From contig JAZKBK010000006.1 in assembly GCA_040388625.1 (NCBI GenBank), forward strand, positions 296,702-360,701: a stretch of 64,000 bases of DNA. Reading direction: 5' to 3'. Below are positions 9,641 through 19,042 of this stretch, one piece after another (the stretch's first letter is position 1; every line of letters begins with the position of its first letter). The DNA is from Gemmatimonadota bacterium (GTDB lineage Bacteria > Gemmatimonadota > Gemmatimonadetes > Gemmatimonadales > Gemmatimonadaceae). A program made the position numbers and the translations under genes. Under the pieces are notes generated by a model. The model was given only the letters and a program-made list of their open reading frames with translations, made no database searches and was not told the DNA's origin.

Positions 9641-10414
9641 TTACACGGTCAGTGACCGCAGGAACTCGGCGACCGCAGTCCGATAACTTCTCCCTGACGG
9701 AAGCCTCGTTCCATCCTGGAGAATGATCCGGTAATCACCCTGCTCGTTCGGGAACACTTCCTTGATGCGTGTCGTGTTCACGATGGCTGATCGGTGAATG
9801 CGCATGAACAGCGAAGGAAGCCGGTCCTGGAACGATGTGAGTGTGCCGCGAACGAGGTGGGAAGCCTTGCCCATGTGGATTCTCACGTAGTCGTCCACCG
9901 CCTCGATCCAGTCTATGGAGTCGGTTGGGAGAAGAACGTGCTTTCCATCGAGACGGATCGCAAGCCGCTCGGCGTCGCGCGGCGTCTTCATTTCCTCGAC
10001 GAACTTCCTGAGGTTCTGGATGTGCGACGAGAAATCGGACGATGCGAGACGCGTCTTCGCGCGGGCGACGGCCTGCATGAGACGATCGCGCGCAACCGGC
10101 TTGAGCACATAATCCACAGCATGCACGTCGAACGCCTTGAGTGCATACGAGTCATGCGCAGTGACAAAGATGATCATCGGGATGTGCGCCGGATCGAGTT
10201 GCGCGACCACGCTGAATCCGTCGATCTCCGGCATCTGGACATCCAGAAGGACGACATCCGGTGCCAGCCGCGAAATCATCTGGACGGCTTCCCGCCCGTT
10301 GGACGCATCGCCCACTATGACGACATCGCTGTCGGCTTCCAGAATGGTGCGCAGATGGCGGCGCGCAAGCGGCTCATCGTCCACGATCAATATCTGAACA
10401 GGGGCCCGATTCAT
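9641..10414 (-). CDS. LytTR-type response regulator
   Basis: Two-component DNA-binding regulator, 257 residues from the chosen ATG. The receiver domain has the acidic pair D12/D13, phosphoacceptor D58 (in VVLLDVQMP) and a switch Thr in IIFVTAHD. The C-terminal LytTR domain covers roughly residues 150-255 (SIDWIEAVDDYVRIHM, RIHRSAIVN). The ATG at 10414 sits behind GTGAGGA and 7 bases after the kinase stop; an in-frame ATG at 10438 would overlap the kinase. It is the downstream partner of the adjacent kinase. Targets are unknown; the neighbouring cupredoxin is a candidate. Confidence 0.94.
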   Translation of the reverse strand: MNRAPVQILIVDDEPLARRHLRTILEADSDVVIVGDASNGREAVQMISRLAPDVVLLDVQMPEIDGFSVVAQLDPAHIPMIIFVTAHDSYALKAFDVHAVDYVLKPVARDRLMQAVARAKTRLASSDFSSHIQNLRKFVEEMKTPRDAERLAIRLDGKHVLLPTDSIDWIEAVDDYVRIHMGKASHLVRGTLTSFQDRLPSLFMRIHRSAIVNTTRIKEVFPNEQGDYRIILQDGTRLPSGRSYRTAVAEFLRSLTV

Positions 10415-10421
10415 TGGATCC

Positions 10422-11711
10422 TCACTCTGTGGGTGCATTCATCGAATCGCCGCGATTCATGTGCTCGACGTGATATGGGATCTGCATCGACACCCGGAAT
10501 CCGCCCTGCTCCGGACTCTCAACCGTGAATGCGTGGGCGTCGCCGTATAGATACATCAACCGCGCCCGAGCGTTTCCGATACCGATGCGCTCGACGATCA
10601 GGTCAGCGGACTGGCCCTTGAGACCAGGTCCGTCGTCGCGCACCTCGAGCGCCAGGAAATCTGCGTCACGCCAGGCTCGAATCTCGATCTTGGTGCGCGC
10701 CGAGCACTGGGCGAGTCCGTAGTGGATCGAGTTCTCCACCAGTGGCTGCAGGATCAGAGTCGGAACGAGCGAGTCCCCGATCGAGTCGTCGATATCGGTC
10801 ACGATCGTGAGCCGATCCTCGAACCGGATGCGCTGAATCGCCGTATAATGGTCGAGTATACGCAATTCGTCTCGCAACGGCACCTCTTCCGCGCCGCCGG
10901 CGTCCAACGAAACGCGCATCAGCTCACCCAGGCCCGAGATCATGCGCTGCGCGGCGGGCGGATCGGCGTCCACGAGCGCCGTAATCGCATTGAGTGCGTT
11001 GAATAGAAAATGCGGACGAAGCTGCTGCCTCAAGCTGTCGAGCCGGGATGAAGCGAGCCGCATCTGCAGAACTGCCTGTTCCTGCGCCTGGGCCGCATAT
11101 CGACGCGCGAGTCCCTCGTGCCACCACGTCGCATACGTCGCGATCCCGCCCGCGGCCGCAAGCAAGGTGAGCTTCGCACCCTCATCCAGCAAGGCTACCG
11201 ACGCCGTCCCGCTGGCAGAGACGGGATCACCAATCGCAACTCCATAGATCACGAGGAAGAGGAAATCCAGCGATGCATATGCAACGAGAATGAACACGGC
11301 AACAATCGCCGCACGCCGCGCAGAAGACAGAATTGGTCGCGCCGCAAGTATTGCGAAGTATGCAAGGACCATCGGAGACTTTAGACCAAGCGTCGGCGTC
11401 GCGATTATGCCGTAGGCGCCCATCGTCGCTGTCACCGCGACGACGTCCACAATGGGATTCAGCACCGGGAGCCAGGATGGCAACACCGGACGCCGATAAA
11501 GGAACCAGGCCTGCCCCACCGTCCACACCAACATGGGCGCCAGAATCGCGGCGTTCACCAGATTGAGACTGCGTGGCAACACCGGAGCATAGGCAGCGGC
11601 GGCGATCGCCAGCACGAGCAGCACCACGCCACGTACCGTATTCAACTTCCGCTCGGCGCGATCGCGCTCCACGTCGAGTACGCTCACCTGCCTGTCGACG
11701 GCCATGTGCAT
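10422..11711 (-). CDS. LytS/YehU-type sensor histidine kinase
   Basis: Membrane sensor kinase of the His_kinase (PF06580-type) family, 429 residues. About six hydrophobic segments fill the N-terminal half with no recognisable extracellular domain. The phosphoacceptor region is LRPHFLFNALNAI. The ATPase part has an N-box LVENSIHYGL and a G-box DDGPGLKG. The start at 11711 (MHMAVDRQ) is preferred because a TATGTT hexamer lies 6 bases upstream, suggesting a leaderless mRNA; upstream in-frame ATGs would lie before that promoter. It precedes the LytTR regulator, forming a standard pair. Confidence 0.93.
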   Translation of the reverse strand: MHMAVDRQVSVLDVERDRAERKLNTVRGVVLLVLAIAAAAYAPVLPRSLNLVNAAILAPMLVWTVGQAWFLYRRPVLPSWLPVLNPIVDVVAVTATMGAYGIIATPTLGLKSPMVLAYFAILAARPILSSARRAAIVAVFILVAYASLDFLFLVIYGVAIGDPVSASGTASVALLDEGAKLTLLAAAGGIATYATWWHEGLARRYAAQAQEQAVLQMRLASSRLDSLRQQLRPHFLFNALNAITALVDADPPAAQRMISGLGELMRVSLDAGGAEEVPLRDELRILDHYTAIQRIRFEDRLTIVTDIDDSIGDSLVPTLILQPLVENSIHYGLAQCSARTKIEIRAWRDADFLALEVRDDGPGLKGQSADLIVERIGIGNARARLMYLYGDAHAFTVESPEQGGFRVSMQIPYHVEHMNRGDSMNAPTE

Positions 11712-11717
11712 CGCCCT

Positions 11718-11723
11718 AACATA
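11718..11723 (-). promoter_or_regulatory. TAnnTT -10-like box (TATGTT), leaderless-type, kinase gene
   Basis: TATGTT lies 6 bases before the ATG at 11711 on the minus strand, so transcription would begin at about the start codon. No -35 element is obvious. Confidence 0.5.
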
Positions 11724-11846
11724 TGTCGCCGCACCGACGGCGCCAGCCGGAAAAAGACCGCTCAACGCTCGTCCGACGGAGGCTTCTCCTCACCGTGATT
11801 GTTACGCAGCTCACCGCGAGAGTGATCCCGTGCATCGTCTGGTTCT

Positions 11847-11852
11847 TACGTT
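11847..11852 (+). promoter_or_regulatory. TAnnTT -10-like box (TACGTT), leaderless-type, exported protein gene
   Basis: TACGTT lies 5 bases before the ATG at 11858, which is the start that gives a good signal peptide. It pairs divergently with the kinase promoter about 130 bp away. Confidence 0.45.
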
Positions 11853-11857
11853 TCGGC

Positions 11858-12721
11858 ATGCGAAGCCAACTCACATCGCGAGTCGTGCTGCTGGTAGCAC
11901 TCAGCTGCCTGGGTGCCACGCAGGCCTTCTCTCAATGCCGCCCACCGCGCGGAAGCAACGAGGCCCGCCTGCTCGCCTTTTACTCTGTTCCATTAGTCTT
12001 CAGCGCCGATCCGGCATCACTCTCGCTACAACCTGGCGCCGCGAGGCTCTCCGGCGAAGCTGCCTACGTCCCGACGGCGTCGGCGGCATTGCAACACACC
12101 GATTACTGCTACACGGGAAAGGCTGAAAACACCGGCCTCACAAGTTTCTTCGGACGTCCGCGCCTCGCTGTCGGTCTGCCGGGTGGCTTCGGGTTGGAGG
12201 TGAGCTACCTGCCGCCGATCACGATCGCGGAGGCCACACCGAACCTCGGCAGCGCGGCCATCTGGTTTACACACGGCGTCAACTCAGCCCTTCAATTGAC
12301 GGGGCGCGTGCATGGCACGGTCGGCACCGTCAAGGGACCGATCACCTGTCCACGCAGTGCGTTGCAGCAGACCGATCCCGCGACGCCATGTTACGGAACG
12401 AGCCCCTCAACCGATGAATTCCAGCCGAACATGGCCGGCGCGGAGCTGATTGCGTCCACGAATCCCGCAACTGCGGCGAGCTTCAGGTTCTCCGCAGGCC
12501 TGGGCGTCGACGAGCTGTACCCACGGTTCAAGGTGGGTTTCACCGACCTGTTGGGCGGCACCGATCACACACGAATCGCTGTCGATCTCACACGTGTCAC
12601 GGCGCTGGCCGGCGCAACCGTCCTGCTCGGCCACCGCTGCGACGCGTCAGCGCAGGTCTTCACGTCGTTCTCCGACGCGACCACGTTGCGCGCCACCATC
12701 GGCTGTCTGCTCAACCGATAG
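11858..12721 (+). CDS. Exported protein of unknown function, probable outer-membrane barrel
   Basis: I do not recognise the family. From the ATG at 11858 the protein has 287 residues and opens with a clear signal peptide ending near GATQAFSQC. Many alternating hydrophobic/polar stretches with Gly and aromatics (for example RLAVGLPGGFGLEVSYLP) and a C-terminal strand ATIGCLLNR are compatible with a small beta-barrel. Six Cys residues in the mature part suggest disulphides. An upstream in-frame start at 11723 would add 45 basic, unexported-looking residues and cross the promoter box, so it is rejected. It is divergent from the sensor kinase and convergent with the M20 peptidase (2-base gap). 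Confidence 0.75.
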   Translation: MRSQLTSRVVLLVALSCLGATQAFSQCRPPRGSNEARLLAFYSVPLVFSADPASLSLQPGAARLSGEAAYVPTASAALQHTDYCYTGKAENTGLTSFFGRPRLAVGLPGGFGLEVSYLPPITIAEATPNLGSAAIWFTHGVNSALQLTGRVHGTVGTVKGPITCPRSALQQTDPATPCYGTSPSTDEFQPNMAGAELIASTNPATAASFRFSAGLGVDELYPRFKVGFTDLLGGTDHTRIAVDLTRVTALAGATVLLGHRCDASAQVFTSFSDATTLRATIGCLLNR

Positions 12722-12723
12722 AG

Positions 12724-14112
12724 TCAGCTCGCTCCTTTCCCCGCGTACTCGTCCCACAGGGCAGCCATGGCTTTCGTACCAACCCGGAAGTTCTCGACGC
12801 TCATCCACTCGTCGGGCGCGTGGGCGTTCTCGCCCGGCAGACCAAACCCAACGAGCAACACCGGCGCGTCGAGAATTCGCTGAAAATCGCCGACGACCGG
12901 AATCGATCCGCCTTCTCCAACGATCACCGGATCGCGTCCGAAGGCAGCATGCAGCGCACGACGTGCCGCGTCGAAGATCGGACCACTGAGATCGGCGCGC
13001 CACGGACGTCCTCCGTGCACGTAACTCACCTTCACGGTGACGCCGTCGGGTGTGAATTTCTTCACGTGCGCCTCGAACAGGCGAGCGATCTTCGCCGGAT
13101 CCTGATTCGGCACCAGCCTGCAGCTCACCTTGGCCATCGCCTTGGCTGGAAGTACCGTCTTGGCTCCGTCTCCCGTGTAGCCGGATAGCATTCCGTTCAC
13201 TTCACACGTCGGACGTGTCCACAGCTTCTCGAGCGTCGTGAATCCCTTCTCACCACCGAGGCTCGTCACTCCGATCTCACGCTCGAATTGAGCGTCGGTG
13301 TGCGGCAGCTCCCGCATTCCGGCGATAACCTTGTCCGAGAACGGACTCACGTCGTCGTAGAAGCCCTCGATCGCGACGTGTCCATTCTCATCGTGCATCG
13401 ACGCAATGATCCGCGCGAGTGCGGTGGCCGGATTGACTACTGCGCCGCCGTATATTCCAGAATGAAGGTCGCTTGCCGGACCCTGTACGTCGATCTGGAA
13501 GTACGACAGGCCGCGCAGCGAAGACAGTATCGAAGGTATCCCTTCAGCGAACATCGACGAGTCGGATATCACGACAGCATCGGCCGCGAGAAGCTTACGC
13601 TCGCGCTGGACGAACGCCTCCAGATTCTCGCTTCCGACTTCCTCCTCACCCTCCGCGATGACGACAACGTTGCAGGGGAGAATGCTGCGCGTTCGCAGAT
13701 GTGCCTCGAGCGCCTTGATGTGCAGGAAGAGTTGTCCCTTGTCGTCCACGGATCCGCGGGCGTAGATCCGACCCTCCCTCACCTGCGGCTCGAACGGCGG
13801 GGACGTCCAGAGCTCGAGCGGCTCGGCGGGCTGGACGTCATAGTGACCGTATACGAGCACCGTCGGCGCGCGAGACCCTGCACCGCGCCATTCACCGACC
13901 ACGACCGGATGTCCCGGTGTCTCGTGGATCGAGGCAGCCAGACCGGCCTGCTCGAGCGATCGCTTCACCCATTCGGCCGCTGCGCGGGTGTCGGCATTGT
14001 GTGCAGGCTGCGCGCTCACGCTGGGGATGCGCAGGAAATCGAAAAGCTCTTCCTCGATCCGCGACTGGTGTTGCGTGAGGAATGATTCTAGGTCGTTCGC
14101 GATCTTCGGCAT
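12724..14112 (-). CDS. M20 family dipeptidase
   Basis: Zinc-dependent exopeptidase of the M20/carnosinase-like group, 462 residues. Metal-site motifs are in order: VLVYGHYDVQP (His and Asp), RGSVDDKG (bridging Asp), and the catalytic/metal EGEEEVGSE. A lid-domain sequence with DLHSGIYGG follows, then the late His ligand region GLPGENAHAPDE. No signal peptide is seen, so it is cytoplasmic. It likely releases amino acids from dipeptides. It is transcribed divergently from the DUF255 gene with only 58 bp between start codons. Confidence 0.93.
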   Translation of the reverse strand: MPKIANDLESFLTQHQSRIEEELFDFLRIPSVSAQPAHNADTRAAAEWVKRSLEQAGLAASIHETPGHPVVVGEWRGAGSRAPTVLVYGHYDVQPAEPLELWTSPPFEPQVREGRIYARGSVDDKGQLFLHIKALEAHLRTRSILPCNVVVIAEGEEEVGSENLEAFVQRERKLLAADAVVISDSSMFAEGIPSILSSLRGLSYFQIDVQGPASDLHSGIYGGAVVNPATALARIIASMHDENGHVAIEGFYDDVSPFSDKVIAGMRELPHTDAQFEREIGVTSLGGEKGFTTLEKLWTRPTCEVNGMLSGYTGDGAKTVLPAKAMAKVSCRLVPNQDPAKIARLFEAHVKKFTPDGVTVKVSYVHGGRPWRADLSGPIFDAARRALHAAFGRDPVIVGEGGSIPVVGDFQRILDAPVLLVGFGLPGENAHAPDEWMSVENFRVGTKAMAALWDEYAGKGAS

Positions 14113-14118
14113 GAGTTC

Positions 14119-14124
14119 AATTTA
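14119..14124 (-). promoter_or_regulatory. TAnnTT -10-like box (TAAATT) for the M20 dipeptidase gene
   Basis: TAAATT lies 6 bases before the ATG at 14112. Together with the plus-strand box at 14160 it packs two divergent leaderless-type promoters into 58 bp. Confidence 0.5.
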
Positions 14125-14159
14125 ACGGCGCATTTCGGGCCTGCAGCGGGGCTCCGGGC

Positions 14160-14165
14160 TATCTT
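14160..14165 (+). promoter_or_regulatory. TAnnTT -10-like box (TATCTT) for the DUF255 gene
   Basis: GGGCTATCTT ends 5 bases before the ATG at 14171; nadB has the near-identical GGCTATCTT. There is no Shine-Dalgarno between the box and the start. Confidence 0.5.
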
Positions 14166-14170
14166 ACGGC

Positions 14171-16051
14171 ATGCCGAACCGCCTGGCTGGCGAGACATCG
14201 CCCTACCTGCTCCAGCACGCCGACAACCCCGTCGACTGGTATCCCTGGGGCGACGACGCACTCGACCGGGCGCGCAGGCTCGACCGGCCCATCCTGCTTT
14301 CGATCGGTTACGCTGCGTGCCACTGGTGCCACGTCATGGCGCACGAATCGTTCGAGGATCCTGCGACCGCCGAGCTCATGAACGACAACTTCGTGTGCAT
14401 CAAGGTGGATCGCGAGGAGCGTCCTGACCTGGACGCGATCTACATGCAGGCGGTTCAATCCATGACCGGTCACGGCGGCTGGCCCATGACGGTCTTCCTG
14501 AATCCCGGCGGCGAGCCGTTCTACGGCGGCACCTACTTCCCGCCGACCGACAGACACGGCATGCCGTCGTTCAGGCGCGTACTGGAGGCTGTCGCCGAGA
14601 CGTACAGGAGTCACCCCGACCGCGTGGCCGCCAGCGCCGAGTCGATGCGGCGCATTTATGAAGCCTCGGCGGTAAGCGACGGCTACGCGGGCAGCATCGA
14701 TTCCGCATTCCTGGAGCAGGCGTTTCAGGCGATCGCATCCGGCTACGATCGGCGTTTTGGCGGGTTCGGCGGTGCGCCGAAGTTTCCACCGACGATGGTG
14801 CTCGATTTTCTGCTGCGTCACTGGGCCCGCACGGGCGAGAATACCGCGCTGGACATGGCGGCTGCGACGTTCGTGAAGATGGCGCGCGGCGGCATTTACG
14901 ATCAGATCGGCGGCGGATTCGCGCGTTACTCGGTAGATGAGCAGTGGCTCGTTCCGCATTTCGAGAAGATGCTGTACGACAATGCCCTGCTCCTGAGACT
15001 CGGCGCGCACCTCTACGAGGCGACGAAAAATGACGAGATCCGCGCTGCAACTGAAAAAGCAGGAGATTGGCTCGCGCGCGAGATGACGTCACCGGAAGGC
15101 GGCTTTTACTCGTCGCTGGACGCGGATTCGGAGGGCGAGGAGGGAAAATTCTACATCTGGAGCTCGGAAGAGCTCGACTCGCTGCTGGGCGCTGATGCAC
15201 CGCTGGTGATGGCGTACTACGGCGCGACGACGGGTGGCAATTTCGAGGGAAGCAACATCCTGAACATTCCCTCCGACCCATCCGAGATCGCACGCCGCTT
15301 CGACGTCGATGTTGCAACCCTGGCGACCACGATTGCGCGCGCGGATGAGATCCTCATGCAGCGACGCTCGCAGCGCGTCCGGCCCGGCCTCGACGACAAG
15401 ATTCTGGCCGGCTGGAATGGGCTCGCGCTGCGCGGGATCGTCGAGGCGGCGCGAGCGTTCAACCGCGCCGATTTCCGTGATATGGCAGCGCGTAACGCGG
15501 AATTCCTGCTCACACGTATGGTCGTCGACGGCCGCGTGATGCGCAGCTACAAGGATGGCACGGCGCGCATCGCCGGCTTTCTCGAAGACCAGGCGGCCGT
15601 TGCACTGGGCTTTCTCGCCATGTTCGAGCAATCACTCGACGTGAAATGGCTGAACGCGTCACGCCAGTTGGCCCGAGTGATGCTTGCCGAATTCTGGGAC
15701 GCGGATGCACAGGCATTCTACGATACTTCGAACGACGCGGAGAAGCTCGTATCGCGGCCGCACGATCCCACGGACAACGCTACACCATCCGGAACTTCGC
15801 TCGCTGTCGATCTCCTGCTCAGGCTTGCGAATTATGACGACGACCAGTCGTACGGCGACCGCGCGTCGCAGGTAATGAACTCGCTCGCGGGACTGGTCAC
15901 GCGTTATCCCTCCGCGTTCGGTCACCTGCTCGGCGATGCCGAGTACGCCGAAACGTTCGCGTGCCACGGTGAGTATTGCGACATGCCCTCACCGCGCGCA
16001 CTGGATATCGCACGGGCCACACCGACCATCAACAAGCAAGCCACAAAGTAA
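14171..16051 (+). CDS. DUF255 (YyaL/SSP411-like) thioredoxin-domain protein
   Basis: Cytoplasmic protein of 626 residues. The N-terminal thioredoxin-like domain has the family signature: [12 protein letters not shown], then [15 protein letters not shown] with a CxxC, then [10 protein letters not shown]. The C-terminal two thirds resemble an (alpha/alpha)-barrel of glycosidase/AGE-epimerase type ([36 protein letters not shown]). The family is widespread, and its biochemical function is not firmly established. The acyl-CoA dehydrogenase begins 6 bases after its stop. Confidence 0.93.
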   Translation: MPNRLAGETSPYLLQHADNPVDWYPWGDDALDRARRLDRPILLSIGYAACHWCHVMAHESFEDPATAELMNDNFVCIKVDREERPDLDAIYMQAVQSMTGHGGWPMTVFLNPGGEPFYGGTYFPPTDRHGMPSFRRVLEAVAETYRSHPDRVAASAESMRRIYEASAVSDGYAGSIDSAFLEQAFQAIASGYDRRFGGFGGAPKFPPTMVLDFLLRHWARTGENTALDMAAATFVKMARGGIYDQIGGGFARYSVDEQWLVPHFEKMLYDNALLLRLGAHLYEATKNDEIRAATEKAGDWLAREMTSPEGGFYSSLDADSEGEEGKFYIWSSEELDSLLGADAPLVMAYYGATTGGNFEGSNILNIPSDPSEIARRFDVDVATLATTIARADEILMQRRSQRVRPGLDDKILAGWNGLALRGIVEAARAFNRADFRDMAARNAEFLLTRMVVDGRVMRSYKDGTARIAGFLEDQAAVALGFLAMFEQSLDVKWLNASRQLARVMLAEFWDADAQAFYDTSNDAEKLVSRPHDPTDNATPSGTSLAVDLLLRLANYDDDQSYGDRASQVMNSLAGLVTRYPSAFGHLLGDAEYAETFACHGEYCDMPSPRALDIARATPTINKQATK

Positions 16052-16057
16052 TCATCC

Positions 16058-17854
16058 ATGCCGACAGACGGATATTCGTTCACGCGTGGGATCTTCGCCG
16101 GTGAGATAAACGACGAGCTGCTGTTCCCATATCCGCCACAGCTCGACACGCTCGATTCATCGGAAGCTGCGACAGTCACCCGACTGGTTCAGGCGATGGA
16201 AGGTCGATTGGGCGGCCTCATCGACTCAGTGAAGTTCGATCAGGAGGAAACGATCCACGACGACGTGATCGCCGCACTCGCCGAGCATGGATTCCTCGGC
16301 ATGACGATTCCGCGACGATTCGGTGGACTTGAGCTGTCGCCACGTGCGTACGCGAGAGTGTGCGAAGCGATCGGCGGTGTCGACGCCTCGATCGGCGTCT
16401 TCATCGGAGTGCACTGCGGTCTGGGCTGCAAGGCGATAGTGATGTACGGCACCGAATCGCAGAAGCAGCAGTGGCTGCCGCGCCTTGCGCGCGGTGAGAT
16501 ACTCGTATCCTACGCGCTCACCGAGCCACTGATAGGCTCCGACGCGCAGCACGTGAAGACGACGGCGACGTTGAGCGCCGACAAGTCCCACTGGACCCTC
16601 AACGGCCACAAGATCTGGATCGGCAACGCGCATCGCGCCGCTGTTCTCGTCACCTTCGCGCAGACGGAAGTCGAGCGCGACGGAAAGTTCGTGACAAGGC
16701 CAACGGCGTTCCTCATCGAGCCCACGATGCCTGGATTCCGCGTTGTCGAAACGGTCCGAAAGATGGGTATTCGGGGATCCACCCAGGCCGAGCTCGAGTA
16801 CACGGATCTCCGCGTTCCCGCGGCAAACGTGCTTGGCGAGATCGGCCGAGGCTTCGCGGTCGCCGTGCACGTGCTGAACGGCGGCCGGCTCACGCTCGCC
16901 GCCGGATGCACAGGCGGGGCCAGGCACGTCTTCCGCGAGATGACCAGCTACGTCGAGCAGCGTATCCAGTTCGGCAAGCCGCTCGCCGACTTCGAGATCA
17001 CGCAACGGAAGCTCGCGACGATCGCATCGGACATCTACGCATCCGATGCAATGCTCGGGGTCATCGCAAATCTTGCCACGGATAACGAAGCAGACTGGTC
17101 GCTGGAGGCCGCGATCGGCAAGGTGTTCGCGAGCGAACTGATCTGGCGCACCACTGATGAAATGGTCCAGCTCGCTGGCGGCCGCGGATTCGTGAAGCCA
17201 TATCCGTACGAGCGCTTTCTTCGCGACAGCCGAATCAACAGGATATTCGAGGGCGCCAACGAGATCCTGCGACTATTCATCGCGCTGAACGGGATTCAGA
17301 CACTCTCCGGCCAGCTCAAGGAAGTCAGCGTTGCGCTGCGCGAGCCGATCAAGCATCTCGGACTGCTCAGCGAGTTTGCGGCGGCAAGAGTCCGTAACGC
17401 GTTCGGCGCCAGCGCGACACTCGATTTCGAGCTGGACCCAAGGCTTGCTGCGCACAAGGAGTCATTCGAGAAACACGTCGCCGAGCTACGGTCCTCGGCC
17501 GAGAGCGCGGTGACGAAATATCGTGGTGAGATCGTGGATCGTCAGATGGTGGTCGAGCGGCTATCCAACATGGCGATCGAGCTGTTCGCCACCGCGTGTG
17601 TCCTGTCGTACACCCAGGCCCTGCTCGAGAGGCAGGACGACGCGCGCGCGATCCTCCTGTGCGACATATTCTGCGTGGGGTCGGGCCTGCGGTTCCGCGC
17701 TGCGCGCGTCGCCCTGGCTGGCGGCGCCGATGGAACGCTCGATGACGCGCGGCGCGCATTGGCGGCGGAAGTGCGAGCCGATAAGGGATATGCATTACCG
17801 GATTCGATTCTCGATGTACCCCGGACAGTCGGCACTGTGCAGTCGGTGAAATGA
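16058..17854 (+). CDS. Acyl-CoA dehydrogenase (VLCAD/ACAD9-like, with C-terminal extension)
   Basis: FAD enzyme catalysing alpha,beta-dehydrogenation of acyl-CoA, the first step of beta-oxidation. It has 598 residues, longer than the ~380 of short-chain types. The usual order is visible: N-terminal helical domain, beta domain with YALTEPLIGSDA and WIGNAHRAA, then the helical domain with QFGKPLADFEITQ and LAGGRGFVKPYPYER. The catalytic base is the Glu of RIFEGANEI. About 190 further residues form a helical extension as in VLCAD/ACAD9. It overlaps the next gene by 4 bases. Thiolase and hydroxyacyl-CoA dehydrogenase occur elsewhere in the window. Confidence 0.95.
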   Translation: MPTDGYSFTRGIFAGEINDELLFPYPPQLDTLDSSEAATVTRLVQAMEGRLGGLIDSVKFDQEETIHDDVIAALAEHGFLGMTIPRRFGGLELSPRAYARVCEAIGGVDASIGVFIGVHCGLGCKAIVMYGTESQKQQWLPRLARGEILVSYALTEPLIGSDAQHVKTTATLSADKSHWTLNGHKIWIGNAHRAAVLVTFAQTEVERDGKFVTRPTAFLIEPTMPGFRVVETVRKMGIRGSTQAELEYTDLRVPAANVLGEIGRGFAVAVHVLNGGRLTLAAGCTGGARHVFREMTSYVEQRIQFGKPLADFEITQRKLATIASDIYASDAMLGVIANLATDNEADWSLEAAIGKVFASELIWRTTDEMVQLAGGRGFVKPYPYERFLRDSRINRIFEGANEILRLFIALNGIQTLSGQLKEVSVALREPIKHLGLLSEFAAARVRNAFGASATLDFELDPRLAAHKESFEKHVAELRSSAESAVTKYRGEIVDRQMVVERLSNMAIELFATACVLSYTQALLERQDDARAILLCDIFCVGSGLRFRAARVALAGGADGTLDDARRALAAEVRADKGYALPDSILDVPRTVGTVQSVK

Positions 17855-18228
17855 GCAACGGAGACCAGAGCGCGATGCGCATCCGCGGCCTTCGCGGAGC
17901 TACGCGCGTCGCGCGCGACGACTCGGAGTCCATCCGCACCGCGACACGGCAATTGCTCGCGGAGATGCTGTTGCGCAACTCACTGCGCCAGGATGCGATC
18001 GTCAGCGCGTTCTTCACGGTTACACCGGATCTCGTGAGCGAATTTCCCGCCAGGGCAGCTCGCGAGATGGGATGGGATGATGTGGCGATGCTCTGTTCGA
18101 CCGAAATTCCCGTGCCGGGCTCGATGGACCGCGTGGTACGGGTACTGCTTCACGCCGAGCTTCCCGCGAACACTTCGGTGCGGCACGTGTACCTCAACGG
18201 AGCAGAGGAATTACGCCCCGATCTGTGA
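17851..18228 (+). CDS. aroH: Chorismate mutase, AroH class
   Basis: Monofunctional chorismate mutase of the trimeric AroH fold, converting chorismate to prephenate for Phe/Tyr synthesis. The 125 residues match the family length. Conserved blocks are RGLRGATRV (with the N-terminal active-site Arg), TVTPDL, then STEIPVPGSMDRVVRVLLH (catalytic Glu and Arg region) and VYLNGAEELRPDL (late Tyr). The first ATG overlaps the preceding stop by 4 bases, indicating translational coupling; an internal ATG at 17875 would also keep the domain. Confidence 0.92.
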   Translation: MSNGDQSAMRIRGLRGATRVARDDSESIRTATRQLLAEMLLRNSLRQDAIVSAFFTVTPDLVSEFPARAAREMGWDDVAMLCSTEIPVPGSMDRVVRVLLHAELPANTSVRHVYLNGAEELRPDL

Positions 18229-18289
18229 CGGCGGCGCAGCTGGACGAGTCTTGACTGGTTGGACCATACGACAACAATCGAGGAATCCA

Positions 18290-19039
18290 ATGCGCGCTTC
18301 CATATTCGCCGCATCCATCACGTTTGCGGCTCTCGCGACACCCGTTGTTCTGCCCGCGCAGACACCGCCCGACGGTGCCGAGCTCGTGCGGTTGATGCAC
18401 GACAGGTACGTTGCGAAGTGGTACACGACACTGACGTTTACCCAGGCCACCGAGCGACGCACCCCCGCCGACACGATGGTGCACGAGACCTGGTACGAGA
18501 CGATGAAGCTACCCGGCAGACTGCGCATCGATGTCGGCACGCCGGACGGCGATCCGATCATCCTCTTCGCGCGCGACAGCATCTTCGTCCGCCGCGGCGG
18601 TCAGAACCTCCCTGCGCGGGCGGGCCGGAATCCGCTATTGTTGCTCGGATTCGACATCTACACGCAGCCCATCGAGCGCAGCGTGAGCGCGTTGCGCGAG
18701 GAGGGCTTCGATCTCAGCAAGATGCACGAAGGCACCTGGCAGGGTCGCCGAGTATTCATTGTCGGTGCGGCTGAGGGCGATACGACGTCGAAGCAGTTCT
18801 GGGTCGATGCCGACCGGCTGGTCTTCGTGAGGATGGTCGGACCCGTGGCACAGGGGCGCCCCGGCGTCGAAGATGTCAGGTTCGATCAGTACCAGCCCGC
18901 CGGTAACGGATGGCTCGCAACCCTCGTAACGGATACGCGTGCCGGCAAGCTCGTTCAGAAGGAGCAATATTCCGACATTCGCGTCAACGTGCCTGTGGCT
19001 GACAGCCGCCTGGACCCTGCAAAGCTCGACCAACCCTGA
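18290..19039 (+). CDS. LolA-like periplasmic protein (outer-membrane lipoprotein-sorting-like)
   Basis: Exported protein of 249 residues. The ATG at 18290 is chosen because GAGGAA precedes it by 6 bases and it begins a signal peptide cleaved near VVLPAQ. The mature part contains YVAKWYTTLTFTQATERR, a motif-like start resembling LolA/LolB-fold proteins, then MKLPGRLRIDVG and a series of beta strands (KQFWVDADRLVFVRM, WLATLVTDTRAGKLV). The family assignment is by fold-like pattern only. The AcvB/VirJ-like gene begins 3 bases after its stop. Confidence 0.7.
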   Translation: MRASIFAASITFAALATPVVLPAQTPPDGAELVRLMHDRYVAKWYTTLTFTQATERRTPADTMVHETWYETMKLPGRLRIDVGTPDGDPIILFARDSIFVRRGGQNLPARAGRNPLLLLGFDIYTQPIERSVSALREEGFDLSKMHEGTWQGRRVFIVGAAEGDTTSKQFWVDADRLVFVRMVGPVAQGRPGVEDVRFDQYQPAGNGWLATLVTDTRAGKLVQKEQYSDIRVNVPVADSRLDPAKLDQP

Positions 19040-19042
19040 CAG